Origin: Comamonas sp. lk
GTDB taxonomy: Bacteria; Pseudomonadota; Gammaproteobacteria; Burkholderiales; Burkholderiaceae_C
DNA: 36,378 bases
Reading direction: 5' to 3'
Assembly (NCBI GenBank): GCA_945860595.1
Contig: CAMAQV010000029.1
Location: 1-36,378 of the forward strand
In this document: positions 8,890 to 16,869 of the stretch, in pieces
Layout: the number at the start of each line of letters is the position of its first letter
Position numbering within the stretch: the stretch's first letter is position 1
Program-made: the position numbers and the translations under genes
The notes under the pieces: generated by a model
The model's database searches: none
The model's input: the letters and a program-made list of their open reading frames with translations, nothing else
Told to the model about the DNA's origin: nothing

Positions 8890-9732
8890 TCAGGCTGCGG
8901 GTGGGTGGGGCACAGGGCTGGGCAGGGCGGGACGCACGCTGACTTCGTCGCTGACCACCGCCTCTACACCCTGCGCAGTATGCAGCAGCAGGGCACCGCG
9001 TACATCCACGCCGGCACCGGTCCCGCTGCGGCCATCGCTGCAGACCAAGGCCTCGCCCCGCAGCACATCGCGCCGGGAATATGCCTGCTGCAGGGGCGCA
9101 AATCCCTGGCTTTCAAACCGCAGCAGGGCCCGTAGCAGGGGCGGCACGATCTGCGTTAGAACTTGCGCGGCGTCTAATTCCGGCAGGAGCTCCCCCACGC
9201 CCGCAGCGGGGTTGCGCACATCGGCAGCCGAAGGTGCCAGGATATTCAGGCCTACGCCGATGACGCAGTAGCGCTGCGCGCCCTGGTTGGTGGTTTCGAT
9301 CAGGATTCCACCCAGTTTGCGTCCCTGCCACCACAAGTCGTTTGGCCATTTGAGTCCAAGCTCCGGGTGTATGGCCTCGGCCAGGGCCAGCCCCACTGCC
9401 AGCGACAGGCCTGAAAGATCCCGCCGCTGCAGCGCCAGCCCTACAGAAAAGGTCAGCGAGGCGGCTAGATGCTGCTGCCCCTGGGCATCGGTATGGCTGT
9501 GCCAGACGCGGCCCATGCGGCCACGCCCCGCGCTTTGGCGCTCGGCCAGCAGCAGCATCGGAGTCGTGTGACCCTGGCGGGCGCGGCGCATCAGCTCGCT
9601 GTTGGTGGAGTCGATCTCGGGCAGCACCTCCACCATGAAACCCGCAAGCAGCGGTTCGACGGCCTCTTGCAACGCCAGAATTGGCCAGGGCTTGGCCCCA
9701 GCGGCTTCGGGTTTGGCGGGTGCCGGGTCCAT
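8890..9732 (-). CDS. birA: Biotin--[acetyl-CoA-carboxylase] ligase, without DNA-binding domain
   Basis: A biotin-protein ligase of 280 residues: it makes biotinyl-AMP and attaches biotin to the carrier protein of acetyl-CoA carboxylase. The adenylation loop GRGRMGRVWHS and the catalytic stretch LKWPNDLWWQGRKLGGIL are both present, as is VIGVGLNI. There is no N-terminal helix-turn-helix, so it is a group I (enzyme-only) ligase and should not repress bio genes itself. I prefer the ATG at 9732, 15 bases after the SET-gene stop; a longer in-frame start at 9789 would overlap that gene by 43 bases and adds arginine/alanine-rich residues not typical of the family. Confidence 0.93.
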   Translation of the reverse strand: MDPAPAKPEAAGAKPWPILALQEAVEPLLAGFMVEVLPEIDSTNSELMRRARQGHTTPMLLLAERQSAGRGRMGRVWHSHTDAQGQQHLAASLTFSVGLALQRRDLSGLSLAVGLALAEAIHPELGLKWPNDLWWQGRKLGGILIETTNQGAQRYCVIGVGLNILAPSAADVRNPAAGVGELLPELDAAQVLTQIVPPLLRALLRFESQGFAPLQQAYSRRDVLRGEALVCSDGRSGTGAGVDVRGALLLHTAQGVEAVVSDEVSVRPALPSPVPHPPAA

Positions 9733-9746
9733 GCGGTGGAAGCGGC

Positions 9747-10238
9747 TCAGCGCTGGCGCTTCTTGGGCGCGAGCATGGTGCCGCGACACACCGGGCTGCC
9801 ACAGCGGCAGGCGTAATCGGCTTTCACTTTGGCGGTATGCCGGGCCTCAAGCACCAGGCCGTAGTCGTAGTTGAGTTCCTCACCCGCAGCAATGTCGCGC
9901 AGCGCCCGGATGAAGACCCGTTGCCCGCGCACCTCGGATTCGCAATTGGGCGTACACGCATGGTTGATCCAACGTGCGGCGTTGCCACCGTAGAGCGCGT
10001 CGATCACGCAGTCGGCGTCGACGTGGAAGTAGAACGTGTGGTTGGGTTGCTTGGGGTCATGCGGGTGGCGCTTGAGCGCTTCTTCCCAGTCGATGATCTG
10101 GCCGCGGTATTCCAGAATGCGTTCCCCGGCAGGGATGGAACGCAGTGCAAACACACCTTTGCCATGAACGCCGGAAGGCCGTACCTCGATGCGGCGCGAT
10201 GGTCGCTGAGCGGGCGCGGGTGGTGTCTTTGGAGCCAC
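9747..10238 (-). CDS. Small SET-domain protein (putative lysine methyltransferase)
   Basis: A 163-residue protein made almost only of a SET domain. Visible motifs are the N-terminal GVHGKGVFALRSIPAGERILEY, the cofactor/substrate core RWINHACTPNCESE, the ELNYDY motif with the catalytic tyrosine region, and a post-SET cysteine cluster CRCGSPVCRG that should bind zinc with the core cysteine. The family uses S-adenosylmethionine to methylate lysine. In bacteria the substrate of such proteins is mostly unknown. It is first in a minus-strand group with birA and the SPOR-like gene, and divergent from topB. Confidence 0.9.
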   Translation of the reverse strand: MAPKTPPAPAQRPSRRIEVRPSGVHGKGVFALRSIPAGERILEYRGQIIDWEEALKRHPHDPKQPNHTFYFHVDADCVIDALYGGNAARWINHACTPNCESEVRGQRVFIRALRDIAAGEELNYDYGLVLEARHTAKVKADYACRCGSPVCRGTMLAPKKRQR

Positions 10239-10270
10239 GTGGCGAAAACTTTGGTATGGTGAATCGTATG

Positions 10271-10315
10271 GGTGCGCGTGCGCGTGCCTGCGTGAGCGTG
10301 CGCCTGCGTGCGCGA
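10271..10315. repeat. Alternating purine-pyrimidine (GT/GC) tract between the SET gene and topB
   Basis: About 45 bases built of TGCG/TGCC/GTGC units, including a perfect run of 16 alternating purine-pyrimidine bases (GTGCGCGTGCGCGTGC). It occupies the shared upstream region of the SET-domain gene and topB. Such sequence favours left-handed Z-DNA under negative supercoiling. It is too irregular to be a CRISPR or a classical tandem array. Confidence 0.75.
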
Positions 10316-10335
10316 GAGAAACGGATTGTAGTCAC

Positions 10336-13300
10336 ATGAAAACCAAAGATTCCGCCCCTGCTATGGCCTCTGCGAAAACCCTGGTAATTGCCGAAAAACC
10401 CTCGGTAGCCCAGGACATCGTGCGCGCGCTCACCGCATCAAGCGGAAAGTTTGAGAAGCATGACGAGTACTTCGAAAACGCGCAGTACGTGGTATCGAGC
10501 GCTGTGGGACATCTGGTGGAAATCCAGGCGCCCGAAGCCTTCGATGTGAAACGCGGCAAGTGGAGCTTTGCCCACCTTCCGGTGATTCCTCCGCACTTTG
10601 ATTTGAAGCCGGTGGACAAGACCAAGACCCGCCTGAACGCGGTGGTGAAACTGGCCAAGCGCAAAGACGTGGACCAGTTGATCAACGCCTGCGACGCCGG
10701 ACGCGAGGGCGAATTGATTTTCCGCCTGATCGAGCAATACGCGGGCGGCGCCAAGCCCTTGGGCAAGCCGGTACGCCGCCTGTGGCTGCAGTCCATGACG
10801 CCACAGGCCATCCGGGACGGCTTCACCCATTTGCGCAGTAACGCCCAAATGCAGCCGCTGGCCGATGCGGCGCGCTGCCGCTCCGAGGCCGACTGGCTGG
10901 TCGGCATCAACGGCACGCGGGCCATGACCGCCTTCAACTCGCGTGACGGCGGCTTTTTCCTGACCACGGTCGGGCGGGTGCAAACGCCCACGCTGTCGGT
11001 GGTGGTTGAGCGCGAGGAGCAGATCCGCAAATTCATCAGCCGCGACTATTTTGAGATCCACGCCGAATTCGGCGCGCAAGCCGGCAGCTACGTCGCCAAA
11101 TGGTTTGACCCGGCGCATAAAAAAGACGCCGAAGACGCCGAGAAAAAAGAGGACCGTCTGTGGTCACAGACCCAAGCCCAGGCGATTGCCGATGCGGTGC
11201 GCGGCAAATCGGCCAGCGTCCACGAAGAAAGCAAACCCAGCAACAAGAGCAGCCCCGGCTTGTTCGACCTCACCACCTTGCAGCGCGAAGCGAACGGGCG
11301 CTTCGGATTTTCCGCAAAAACCACGCTAGCCCTGGCCCAGAGTCTGTACGAGCGGCACAAAGCGCTGACCTACCCGCGTACCGATTCGCGCCATCTGCCT
11401 GAGGACTATCTGCCTACCGTGACTGACACCATGGCCATGCTGGCCAAGAGCAGCATGGGGCATCTGGCCCCGTTCGCCAAGACGGCGATTGCCAAGAACT
11501 ACATCAAGCCCAGCAAGAAGGTGTTTGACAACAGCAAGGTCAGCGACCACTTCGCCATCATTCCCACGCTGGAAGCGCCCAACGGCTTGTCGGATGCCGA
11601 GCAAAAACTCTACGACTTTGTGGTGCGGCGTTTTATTGCTGTGTTTTATCCGGCGGCTGAATACCAGGTCACCACGCGCATCAGCACGGTGGAGACGGAC
11701 AGCGGCAGCCAGCATTTCAAAACCACGGGGCGGGTGCTGGTCGAGCCGGGTTGGCTGGCGATTTACGGCAAAGAGGCCGCCGCTGAAGTGGACGATGCCA
11801 AAGACGGCGACAAAGGCCAGAACCTCGTTCCCGTGCAACTGGGCGAAAGGGTGAACACCGACAGCGCCGAGGCCAAAGGCCTCAAAACGCGTCCGCCTGC
11901 GCGCTACAGCGAAGCTACCTTGCTCGGTGCCATGGAAGGCGCGGGCAAGACCGTGGAAGACGAGGAATTCAGCGAGGCCATGCGCGAAAAAGGTTTAGGC
12001 ACGCCCGCTACGCGCTCATCCATCATCGAAGGCCTGCTGGCCGAGAAATACATGCTGCGCGAAGGCCGTGAACTGATTCCCACGGCCAAAGCCTTTCAGC
12101 TGATGACGCTTTTGCGCGGCCTGGGGGTGGAGGAGCTGTCTAAAGCCGAGCTCACCGGCGAATGGGAATACAAGCTGGCGAAGATGGAGAAAGGCGAGTT
12201 CGGGCGCGCGGCCTTTATGCAAGAGATCGCCTCCATGACCGAGCGCATGGTGCGCAAGGCCAAGGAATACGACCGCGACACCATTCCCGGCGACTACGCC
12301 ACCTTGCAGTCCAGCTGCCCCAACTGCGGCGGCGTCGTCAAGGAAAACTACCGCCGCTACGCCTGCACGGGCAAGGGCGGGGTGGAAGCAGGCTGTGGAT
12401 TTTCATTCGGCAAAACCCCGGCCGGGCGCACCTTTGAGGTCGCCGAAGTCGAGCAGTTTTTGCGCGATAAAAAAATTGGCCCGCTCGATGGCTTCCGCTC
12501 CAAAGCCGGTTGGCCCTTCACCGCCGAGATCATCCTCAAGTTGGACGATGAGACCAAAAACTTCAAGCTTGAATTCGACTTTGGCGACGACAAGGCGGGT
12601 GACGAATCGGGCGAACTCGCCGACTTCAGCGCGCAGGAACCGCTGGGCGGGTGCCCCAAATGCGGTGCGCAAACCGGTGGTCTGGTGTTTGAGCACGGTA
12701 AAAACTACGTCTGTGACCACGCCGTTCCCAGCCTGGTTCAAACCGTGCCCAGCTGTGATTTCAAAAGCGGCCAGATCATTTTGCAGCAGCCCATCGCGCG
12801 CGAGCAGATGCACAAGCTGCTGGCCACCGGCAAGACCGATTTGCTGGACAAGTTTGTGAGCATGCGCACCCGCCGCGCTTTCAAAGCCATGTTGGCCTGG
12901 GACGCCGAGGCCGGCAAAGTTAACTTTGAGTTCGCGCCCAGCAAGTTCCCGCCGCGCGCACCGGCCTTCAAGGCAGCGGCCAAGGCCGCCGCCAAAGCAG
13001 CCTTGCCACCCGCAGCCAAGAAGGCTGCTGCAAAAAAAGCGCCCGCCAAAAAAGCTGCGGCCAAGAAAGCCGCCGCCAAGTCTGCAGCGCCCAAAGCCCC
13101 ACGCAAACCCAGCAGCGCCCCCGGCAAACAACCCAGCGCAGCGCTGGCCGCTGTGATCGGCAGCGAGCCCGTTCTGCGGCCCCAGGTCATTAAGAAGCTG
13201 TGGGACTACATCAAGGCCAAGGGCCTGCAAGATGCCAAGGACAAGCGCCAAATCAACGCCGATGCCGCACTCCTGCCCGTGTTCGGCAAGCCGCAGGTCA

Positions 13301-13344
13301 GCATGTTTGAGCTGACCGGTATCGCGGGCAAGCATTTGACCTGA
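10336..13344 (+). CDS. topB: DNA topoisomerase III with lysine/alanine-rich tail and C-terminal SWIB domain
   Basis: A 1002-residue type IA topoisomerase, which cuts one strand through a tyrosine and decatenates DNA. The TOPRIM domain starts at about residue 13 (TLVIAEKPSVAQDI) and has the acidic motif CDAGREGELI. The active-site tyrosine is Y346 in LTYPRTDSRHL. Two zinc-finger-like cysteine pairs follow near residues 659 (CPNCGG) and 774 (CPKCGA). From about 876 to 932 comes a histone-H1-like AAKK/APAKK tail, and from about 936 to the end a SWIB/MDM2-type domain (EPVLRPQVIKKLWDYIKAKGLQ, then INADAALLPVFG and MFELTGIAGKHL). The usual bacterial TopB is about 650 residues, so the tail is a large addition. 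Confidence 0.95.
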   Translation: MKTKDSAPAMASAKTLVIAEKPSVAQDIVRALTASSGKFEKHDEYFENAQYVVSSAVGHLVEIQAPEAFDVKRGKWSFAHLPVIPPHFDLKPVDKTKTRLNAVVKLAKRKDVDQLINACDAGREGELIFRLIEQYAGGAKPLGKPVRRLWLQSMTPQAIRDGFTHLRSNAQMQPLADAARCRSEADWLVGINGTRAMTAFNSRDGGFFLTTVGRVQTPTLSVVVEREEQIRKFISRDYFEIHAEFGAQAGSYVAKWFDPAHKKDAEDAEKKEDRLWSQTQAQAIADAVRGKSASVHEESKPSNKSSPGLFDLTTLQREANGRFGFSAKTTLALAQSLYERHKALTYPRTDSRHLPEDYLPTVTDTMAMLAKSSMGHLAPFAKTAIAKNYIKPSKKVFDNSKVSDHFAIIPTLEAPNGLSDAEQKLYDFVVRRFIAVFYPAAEYQVTTRISTVETDSGSQHFKTTGRVLVEPGWLAIYGKEAAAEVDDAKDGDKGQNLVPVQLGERVNTDSAEAKGLKTRPPARYSEATLLGAMEGAGKTVEDEEFSEAMREKGLGTPATRSSIIEGLLAEKYMLREGRELIPTAKAFQLMTLLRGLGVEELSKAELTGEWEYKLAKMEKGEFGRAAFMQEIASMTERMVRKAKEYDRDTIPGDYATLQSSCPNCGGVVKENYRRYACTGKGGVEAGCGFSFGKTPAGRTFEVAEVEQFLRDKKIGPLDGFRSKAGWPFTAEIILKLDDETKNFKLEFDFGDDKAGDESGELADFSAQEPLGGCPKCGAQTGGLVFEHGKNYVCDHAVPSLVQTVPSCDFKSGQIILQQPIAREQMHKLLATGKTDLLDKFVSMRTRRAFKAMLAWDAEAGKVNFEFAPSKFPPRAPAFKAAAKAAAKAALPPAAKKAAAKKAPAKKAAAKKAAAKSAAPKAPRKPSSAPGKQPSAALAAVIGSEPVLRPQVIKKLWDYIKAKGLQDAKDKRQINADAALLPVFGKPQVSMFELTGIAGKHLT

Positions 13345-13403
13345 GCGTTGCTTGGCGCGCCCTGCGCTTGCCCTGCACGGACAGAAGCGATTGGTCTCAT
13401 GGT

Positions 13404-14018
13404 TTAGAAGTAGCGCCGGTAGCCGATGCCGAAGAAGTCTTCGCCGTTAGCGCCATAGTCGTTGATCAGGTCATAGATGGTGCAGCGGTGGTGCAGACGC
13501 AGAAACACCTCATGCTGTTTATTGCCGGGCTGGGAAAACGCGGTTTCGATCATCAAAAAGTTCAAAAACTGGCTGCCGCGACCGCCGCTGTCACGCTCCA
13601 GCGGGCTCACCGTGGGCGTGTAGGAAATGCCCAAAGGGCCCAGCCGTAAATCGGTTTGCAGCACGTGGTTCCAGGGAAAACCGCTCCAGCGCAGCACGGG
13701 TGCCACCGCCACCTCAGAAACTGCGGCTTGGCCAAACTGCTGCCCCACCATACCGTCGATCTCCAAGGCCAGCGGAAGCGTGGCTGAGCGCCACACGGTT
13801 TTCGATGCCGTAAGCGCGAGCAGGTACTGGTCTTTGAAGTGGGCATCGCCCGCCAAAAAGCCAGCCGGCATGGTGTCGTAATACGGCCCGCCATACACAC
13901 CAAGGCTCCGGTCACCTTCTTCGCCTGCTGCGAGGCCCGTCAGCATGGCGCAGGCAAGGGCGGCCAGCCCGCGGGCGCCTCTGTGGCGAATGAAGAATGT
14001 TTGTGTTGAGGGCGGCAT
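13404..14018 (-). CDS. Probable outer-membrane beta-barrel protein, PagL-like at best
   Basis: A protein of about 204 residues with a signal peptide (RHRGARGLAALACAMLTGLAAG) and alternating hydrophobic strands ending in aromatic FFGIGYRRYF, the pattern of an outer-membrane barrel closing on a terminal phenylalanine. Near the C terminus LRLHHRCTIYDL recalls the histidine region of PagL-type lipid A 3-O-deacylases, but the usual serine after the histidines is not obvious, so enzymatic activity is uncertain. I chose the ATG at 14018 because the signal peptide starts there; the in-frame extension uses a TTG at 14063. It is divergent from the DedA-like gene. Confidence 0.6.
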   Translation of the reverse strand: MPPSTQTFFIRHRGARGLAALACAMLTGLAAGEEGDRSLGVYGGPYYDTMPAGFLAGDAHFKDQYLLALTASKTVWRSATLPLALEIDGMVGQQFGQAAVSEVAVAPVLRWSGFPWNHVLQTDLRLGPLGISYTPTVSPLERDSGGRGSQFLNFLMIETAFSQPGNKQHEVFLRLHHRCTIYDLINDYGANGEDFFGIGYRRYF

Positions 14019-14099
14019 ACAGGGTGCGAGTATCCAAGCCCGCAGAAATTCCCCTCGCCACAAGGGAAATTGTCATACCCCCTCACTACACTGCTTGCC

Positions 14100-14591
14100 A
14101 TGGAGCATTTTTTACAGGTATTGCTGCTTCAACTGTCGGAGCCGGCCTATGCGCTCGCGCTGTTGTTCACGGTGGCCTTGCTGGCTGCAACCTTTTTGCC
14201 TTTGGGCTCTGAGCCCGTGTTGCTGGCACTGATCACGCTGCAACCCGATTTGCTATGGCCCGCTTTGGGCGTTGCGACCTTGGGCAATACGCTGGGCGGC
14301 GTGGTGGGCTGGTGGATGGGGCGCGGTGCGCAGAGCTGGGTGGCGCGCCGCGTGGATCCGGTGCATTCCCCCAGCCACCTGCGCGCTATGCAGTGGCTGC
14401 GCCGTTTGGGGCCAGCCGCCTGTCTGGGCGCGTGGTTGCCCGTGGTGGGCGACCCGCTGTGTGTGCTGGCCGGATATCTGCGTCTGCCGCTCCTGCCCTG
14501 CGCTACCTACATGGCCATTGGCAAGGGTTTGCGCTATCTGCTGGTGGTGTTCGGCTGGCAGTGGCTGATGACGGTCTGGCCCTGGGGCTGA
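14100..14591 (+). CDS. DedA/YqaA-like (VTT domain) membrane protein
   Basis: A 163-residue inner-membrane protein with hydrophobic segments around residues 5-60 and 110-160. The re-entrant signature of the SNARE-associated/VTT family is visible: FLPLGSEPVLLALI, then GVATLGNTLGGVVGWWMGRG, and later GAWLPVVGDPLCVLAGYLRLP. YqaA-type members are implicated in envelope homeostasis or lipid flipping, but function here is inferred from the family only. The ATG at 14100 is preferred over an upstream TTG at 14070. It runs tail-to-tail into the DUF4143 ATPase gene. Confidence 0.8.
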   Translation: MEHFLQVLLLQLSEPAYALALLFTVALLAATFLPLGSEPVLLALITLQPDLLWPALGVATLGNTLGGVVGWWMGRGAQSWVARRVDPVHSPSHLRAMQWLRRLGPAACLGAWLPVVGDPLCVLAGYLRLPLLPCATYMAIGKGLRYLLVVFGWQWLMTVWPWG

Positions 14592-14639
14592 TGTGATGCA
14601 CTGGAGCAAAGGTGGACGGTTCACCGCGTATGGCGGCGT

Positions 14640-15812
14640 TCACGGACGGGCTTTGTGCGCGAGTTGACGACACAGCGCGGCCAAGGGCATGGCTTCGATA
14701 GCGGGCTTCAGTGCAAAGCAGTCTTGCCCCGGATACACCACCAACTGGCGGTCGGGTTTGAGGTCTTCGCAAGCGACATAAAAACCGCGCTCGGCTTTGG
14801 GCGAGAGGCTGCGTTTGACTTCAATGGCCCAACATTCACCGTTGGGCCAATGCAGTAGCAAATCGATTTCGGCACCCGCGTTGCTGCGGTAGAAATGGGC
14901 GCTGGCGTTGGGGCCGGCTGCGGTGATCAGGTTTTCCAGCACAAAGCCTTCCCAGCTGGCACCAACGCCGGGGTGGCCCAGCAATGTCTCCTCGTCGGGC
15001 AAGCCCAGCAGCGCGTGCAGCAAGCCACTGTCGCGCACATAGAGCTTGGGCGATTTGGTCAGCCGCTTGCCCAGGTTGGCGTGCCAGGGCTCCAGGCGGC
15101 GCAGCAGAAACATCTGAACCAGCAGGTCAACGTAGCGGTTGATGGTGCGGTTGTCCAGTCCCAGGCTGCGGGCGAGGGCCGACGCATTGAACAGGCCGCC
15201 TTGCTGGTGCGCCAGCATGCCCAGCAGGCGGCGCAAGACATCGGTTCCCACACGTCCCCCCAGCAGCGGGATGTCACGTTCCACATAGGTGCGAATGAAG
15301 TCCTGCCGCCAGCGCAGGCTCACGCTCGGTGTGGCGGCGAGGTGGCTGTCTGGAAAGCCGCCGCGCAGCCACAGGCGTGCGTGTTCGCTTTCGGGCAGCT
15401 CCAGCGCGTGAAACGGGGTGAGCTCGCGGTAAGCGACCCGCCCGGCAAGACTTTCGCCCGCTTGTTGCAGCAGGTCCAGCGACGCCGATCCGAGTAACAG
15501 GTACAAGCCGCTGCGGCGGCCTTCGCGCCGGGCGCGGTCTATGAGTCCGCGCAGTACCGGAAACAGGCCAGGAACCCGGTGAACTTCGTCGATGACCACC
15601 AGGCGGTCTAGCCGCTCGCCCAGGTACAGCGCGGGCGAGGCGAGTTTGGCCCGGTCCAGCTCGGACTCCAGGTCCAGGTACACGCTGGTTTCGGGCAGGG
15701 CGATTTGGTGGGCGAGTGTGGTTTTGCCGGCCTGGCGCGGGCCCAGAAGGGCCACGGCCGGGAATTGCGCCATATCTTCGCGAAGGCTGGGGAGGATGCT
15801 GCGCGCTAACAT
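14640..15812 (-). CDS. AAA ATPase with DUF4143 domain
   Basis: A 390-residue ATPase of the archaeal-type AAA_14/DUF4143 family. Walker A is GPRQAGKTT (residues 24-32) and the Walker B stretch is LVVIDEVHRVPG. A sensor-like LLLGSAS follows. The C-terminal DUF4143 part contains a winged-helix segment (ASALARSLGLDNRTINRYVDLLVQ) and a nuclease-like core: GAEIDLLL, then WAIEVKRS, matching a PD-(D/E)XK fold. The biological role of this widespread family is unsettled; mobile-element, toxin-like and defence roles have been suggested. It sits alone between metabolic genes, and an 11-bp inverted repeat overlaps its start, which suggests tight control. Confidence 0.9.
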   Translation of the reverse strand: MLARSILPSLREDMAQFPAVALLGPRQAGKTTLAHQIALPETSVYLDLESELDRAKLASPALYLGERLDRLVVIDEVHRVPGLFPVLRGLIDRARREGRRSGLYLLLGSASLDLLQQAGESLAGRVAYRELTPFHALELPESEHARLWLRGGFPDSHLAATPSVSLRWRQDFIRTYVERDIPLLGGRVGTDVLRRLLGMLAHQQGGLFNASALARSLGLDNRTINRYVDLLVQMFLLRRLEPWHANLGKRLTKSPKLYVRDSGLLHALLGLPDEETLLGHPGVGASWEGFVLENLITAAGPNASAHFYRSNAGAEIDLLLHWPNGECWAIEVKRSLSPKAERGFYVACEDLKPDRQLVVYPGQDCFALKPAIEAMPLAALCRQLAHKARP

Positions 15813-15852
15813 CCTTGCATTTTATGCATCATCATGTAGATAATGCAAGGAT
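15811..15852 (-). promoter_or_regulatory. Inverted repeat over the start of the DUF4143 ATPase gene (operator or translational hairpin)
   Basis: ATCCTTGCATT (15811-15821) and AATGCAAGGAT (15842-15852) form a perfect 11-bp inverted repeat around 20 bases. One arm contains the start codon of the ATPase gene and the AAGG just before it. A second, nested palindrome TGCAT-TTT-ATGCA lies at 15816-15828. A TTGACC box (15862-15857, minus strand) precedes the distal arm. As DNA it could be a repressor operator; as RNA it would hide the ribosome site. Confidence 0.6.
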
Positions 15853-15906
15853 AAAAGGTCAAAAATAGTGTGGCGGGAGGCGAGCTTTCCCGCCGCGCGT
15901 CCTGGC

Positions 15907-16809
15907 TCAGGCCGTCTGCCCGATCTCAAAGTTGGCCATTTTTTCCAGCGCCCGCACCATGGCCGAATGGTCCCAGCCTTTGCCGCCGTGGGCGACGCAG
16001 GCGTTGAAGAGTTGCTGTGCCATGGACGTGTTGGGCAGCGACAGGCCCAGCGCTTTGGCGCTGGACAGCGCCAGGTTGAGGTCTTTCTGGTGCAGCTCAA
16101 TCCGAAAGCCCGGATCAAAAGTGCGCTTGACCATGCGGTCGCCGTGCACTTCCAAAATCCGGCTGGACGCAAAACCGCCCATCAGCGCCTCGCGCACCTT
16201 GGCCGGATCGGCCCCGGCGCGGGCGGCAAACAGCAGTGCTTCGGCCACCGCCTCGATGTTCAGCGCCACGATGATCTGGTTGGCCACCTTGGCAATCTGG
16301 CCTGCACCGCAGTCGCCCACGCGGGTGATGTTCTTGCCCATCAGCGACAGCAAGGGCAGCACCCGCGCAAAGGCTTCTTCTTTGCCGCCGACCATGATGG
16401 ACAGCGTGGCGTTCTTCGCACCCACCTGGCCGCCCGAGACCGGCGCGTCCAGGTAATCGCAGCCCAGCGCTTCAATGCGGCTGGCGAATTCTTTGGTGTC
16501 GATGGGCGAGATCGAGCTCATGTCCACCACCGTCTTGCCCGGACGCAGGCCTTCGGCCACGCCCTTGGGGCCAAACAAAACGGCCTGCACGTCGGGGGTG
16601 TCGGGCACCATCAGAAACACGATGTCCGCGTGTTCGGCGACGGTCTTGGCGTCCGGGCAGACCGTGGCTGCGCTGTTGGCGATGCCCTCGGGCACGCTGC
16701 TGCGGGTCTGCACAAACAGCGTGTGGCCTGCGCTTTGCAAATGCAGCGCCATGGGCGTTCCCATGATGCCAAGGCCAATGAATCCGATGTTGAGGGGGGT
16801 GGTGCTCAT
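15907..16809 (-). CDS. glxR: 2-hydroxy-3-oxopropionate (tartronate semialdehyde) reductase
   Basis: A 300-residue beta-hydroxyacid dehydrogenase that reduces tartronate semialdehyde to D-glycerate with NAD(P)H. The Rossmann motif is GFIGLGIMGTPMA (residues 9-21), the substrate motif DAPVSGGQVGA starts at 121, and the catalytic lysine is K174 in GAGQIAKVANQ. It is last in the gcl-hyi-glxR order and starts about 60 bases after hyi. Context fixes the substrate among close relatives such as 3-hydroxyisobutyrate dehydrogenase. No terminator is evident before the ATPase gene region. Confidence 0.93.
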   Translation of the reverse strand: MSTTPLNIGFIGLGIMGTPMALHLQSAGHTLFVQTRSSVPEGIANSAATVCPDAKTVAEHADIVFLMVPDTPDVQAVLFGPKGVAEGLRPGKTVVDMSSISPIDTKEFASRIEALGCDYLDAPVSGGQVGAKNATLSIMVGGKEEAFARVLPLLSLMGKNITRVGDCGAGQIAKVANQIIVALNIEAVAEALLFAARAGADPAKVREALMGGFASSRILEVHGDRMVKRTFDPGFRIELHQKDLNLALSSAKALGLSLPNTSMAQQLFNACVAHGGKGWDHSAMVRALEKMANFEIGQTA

Positions 16810-16869
16810 GCGATGTCTCCTGGGTATTTCTAACGGGTGTGTTCCAACGGGAAGGGGCGTAGCCGTGGT

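Noticed and set aside
9733..9789. Longer start for birA
   Set aside because: It would overlap the SET gene by 43 bases and adds residues not seen as part of the ligase fold; the ATG at 9732 follows the SET stop closely.
14592..14639. Possible terminator between the convergent DedA-like and ATPase genes
   Set aside because: Only a short GGTG/CACC pairing is visible, without a U tract on either strand.
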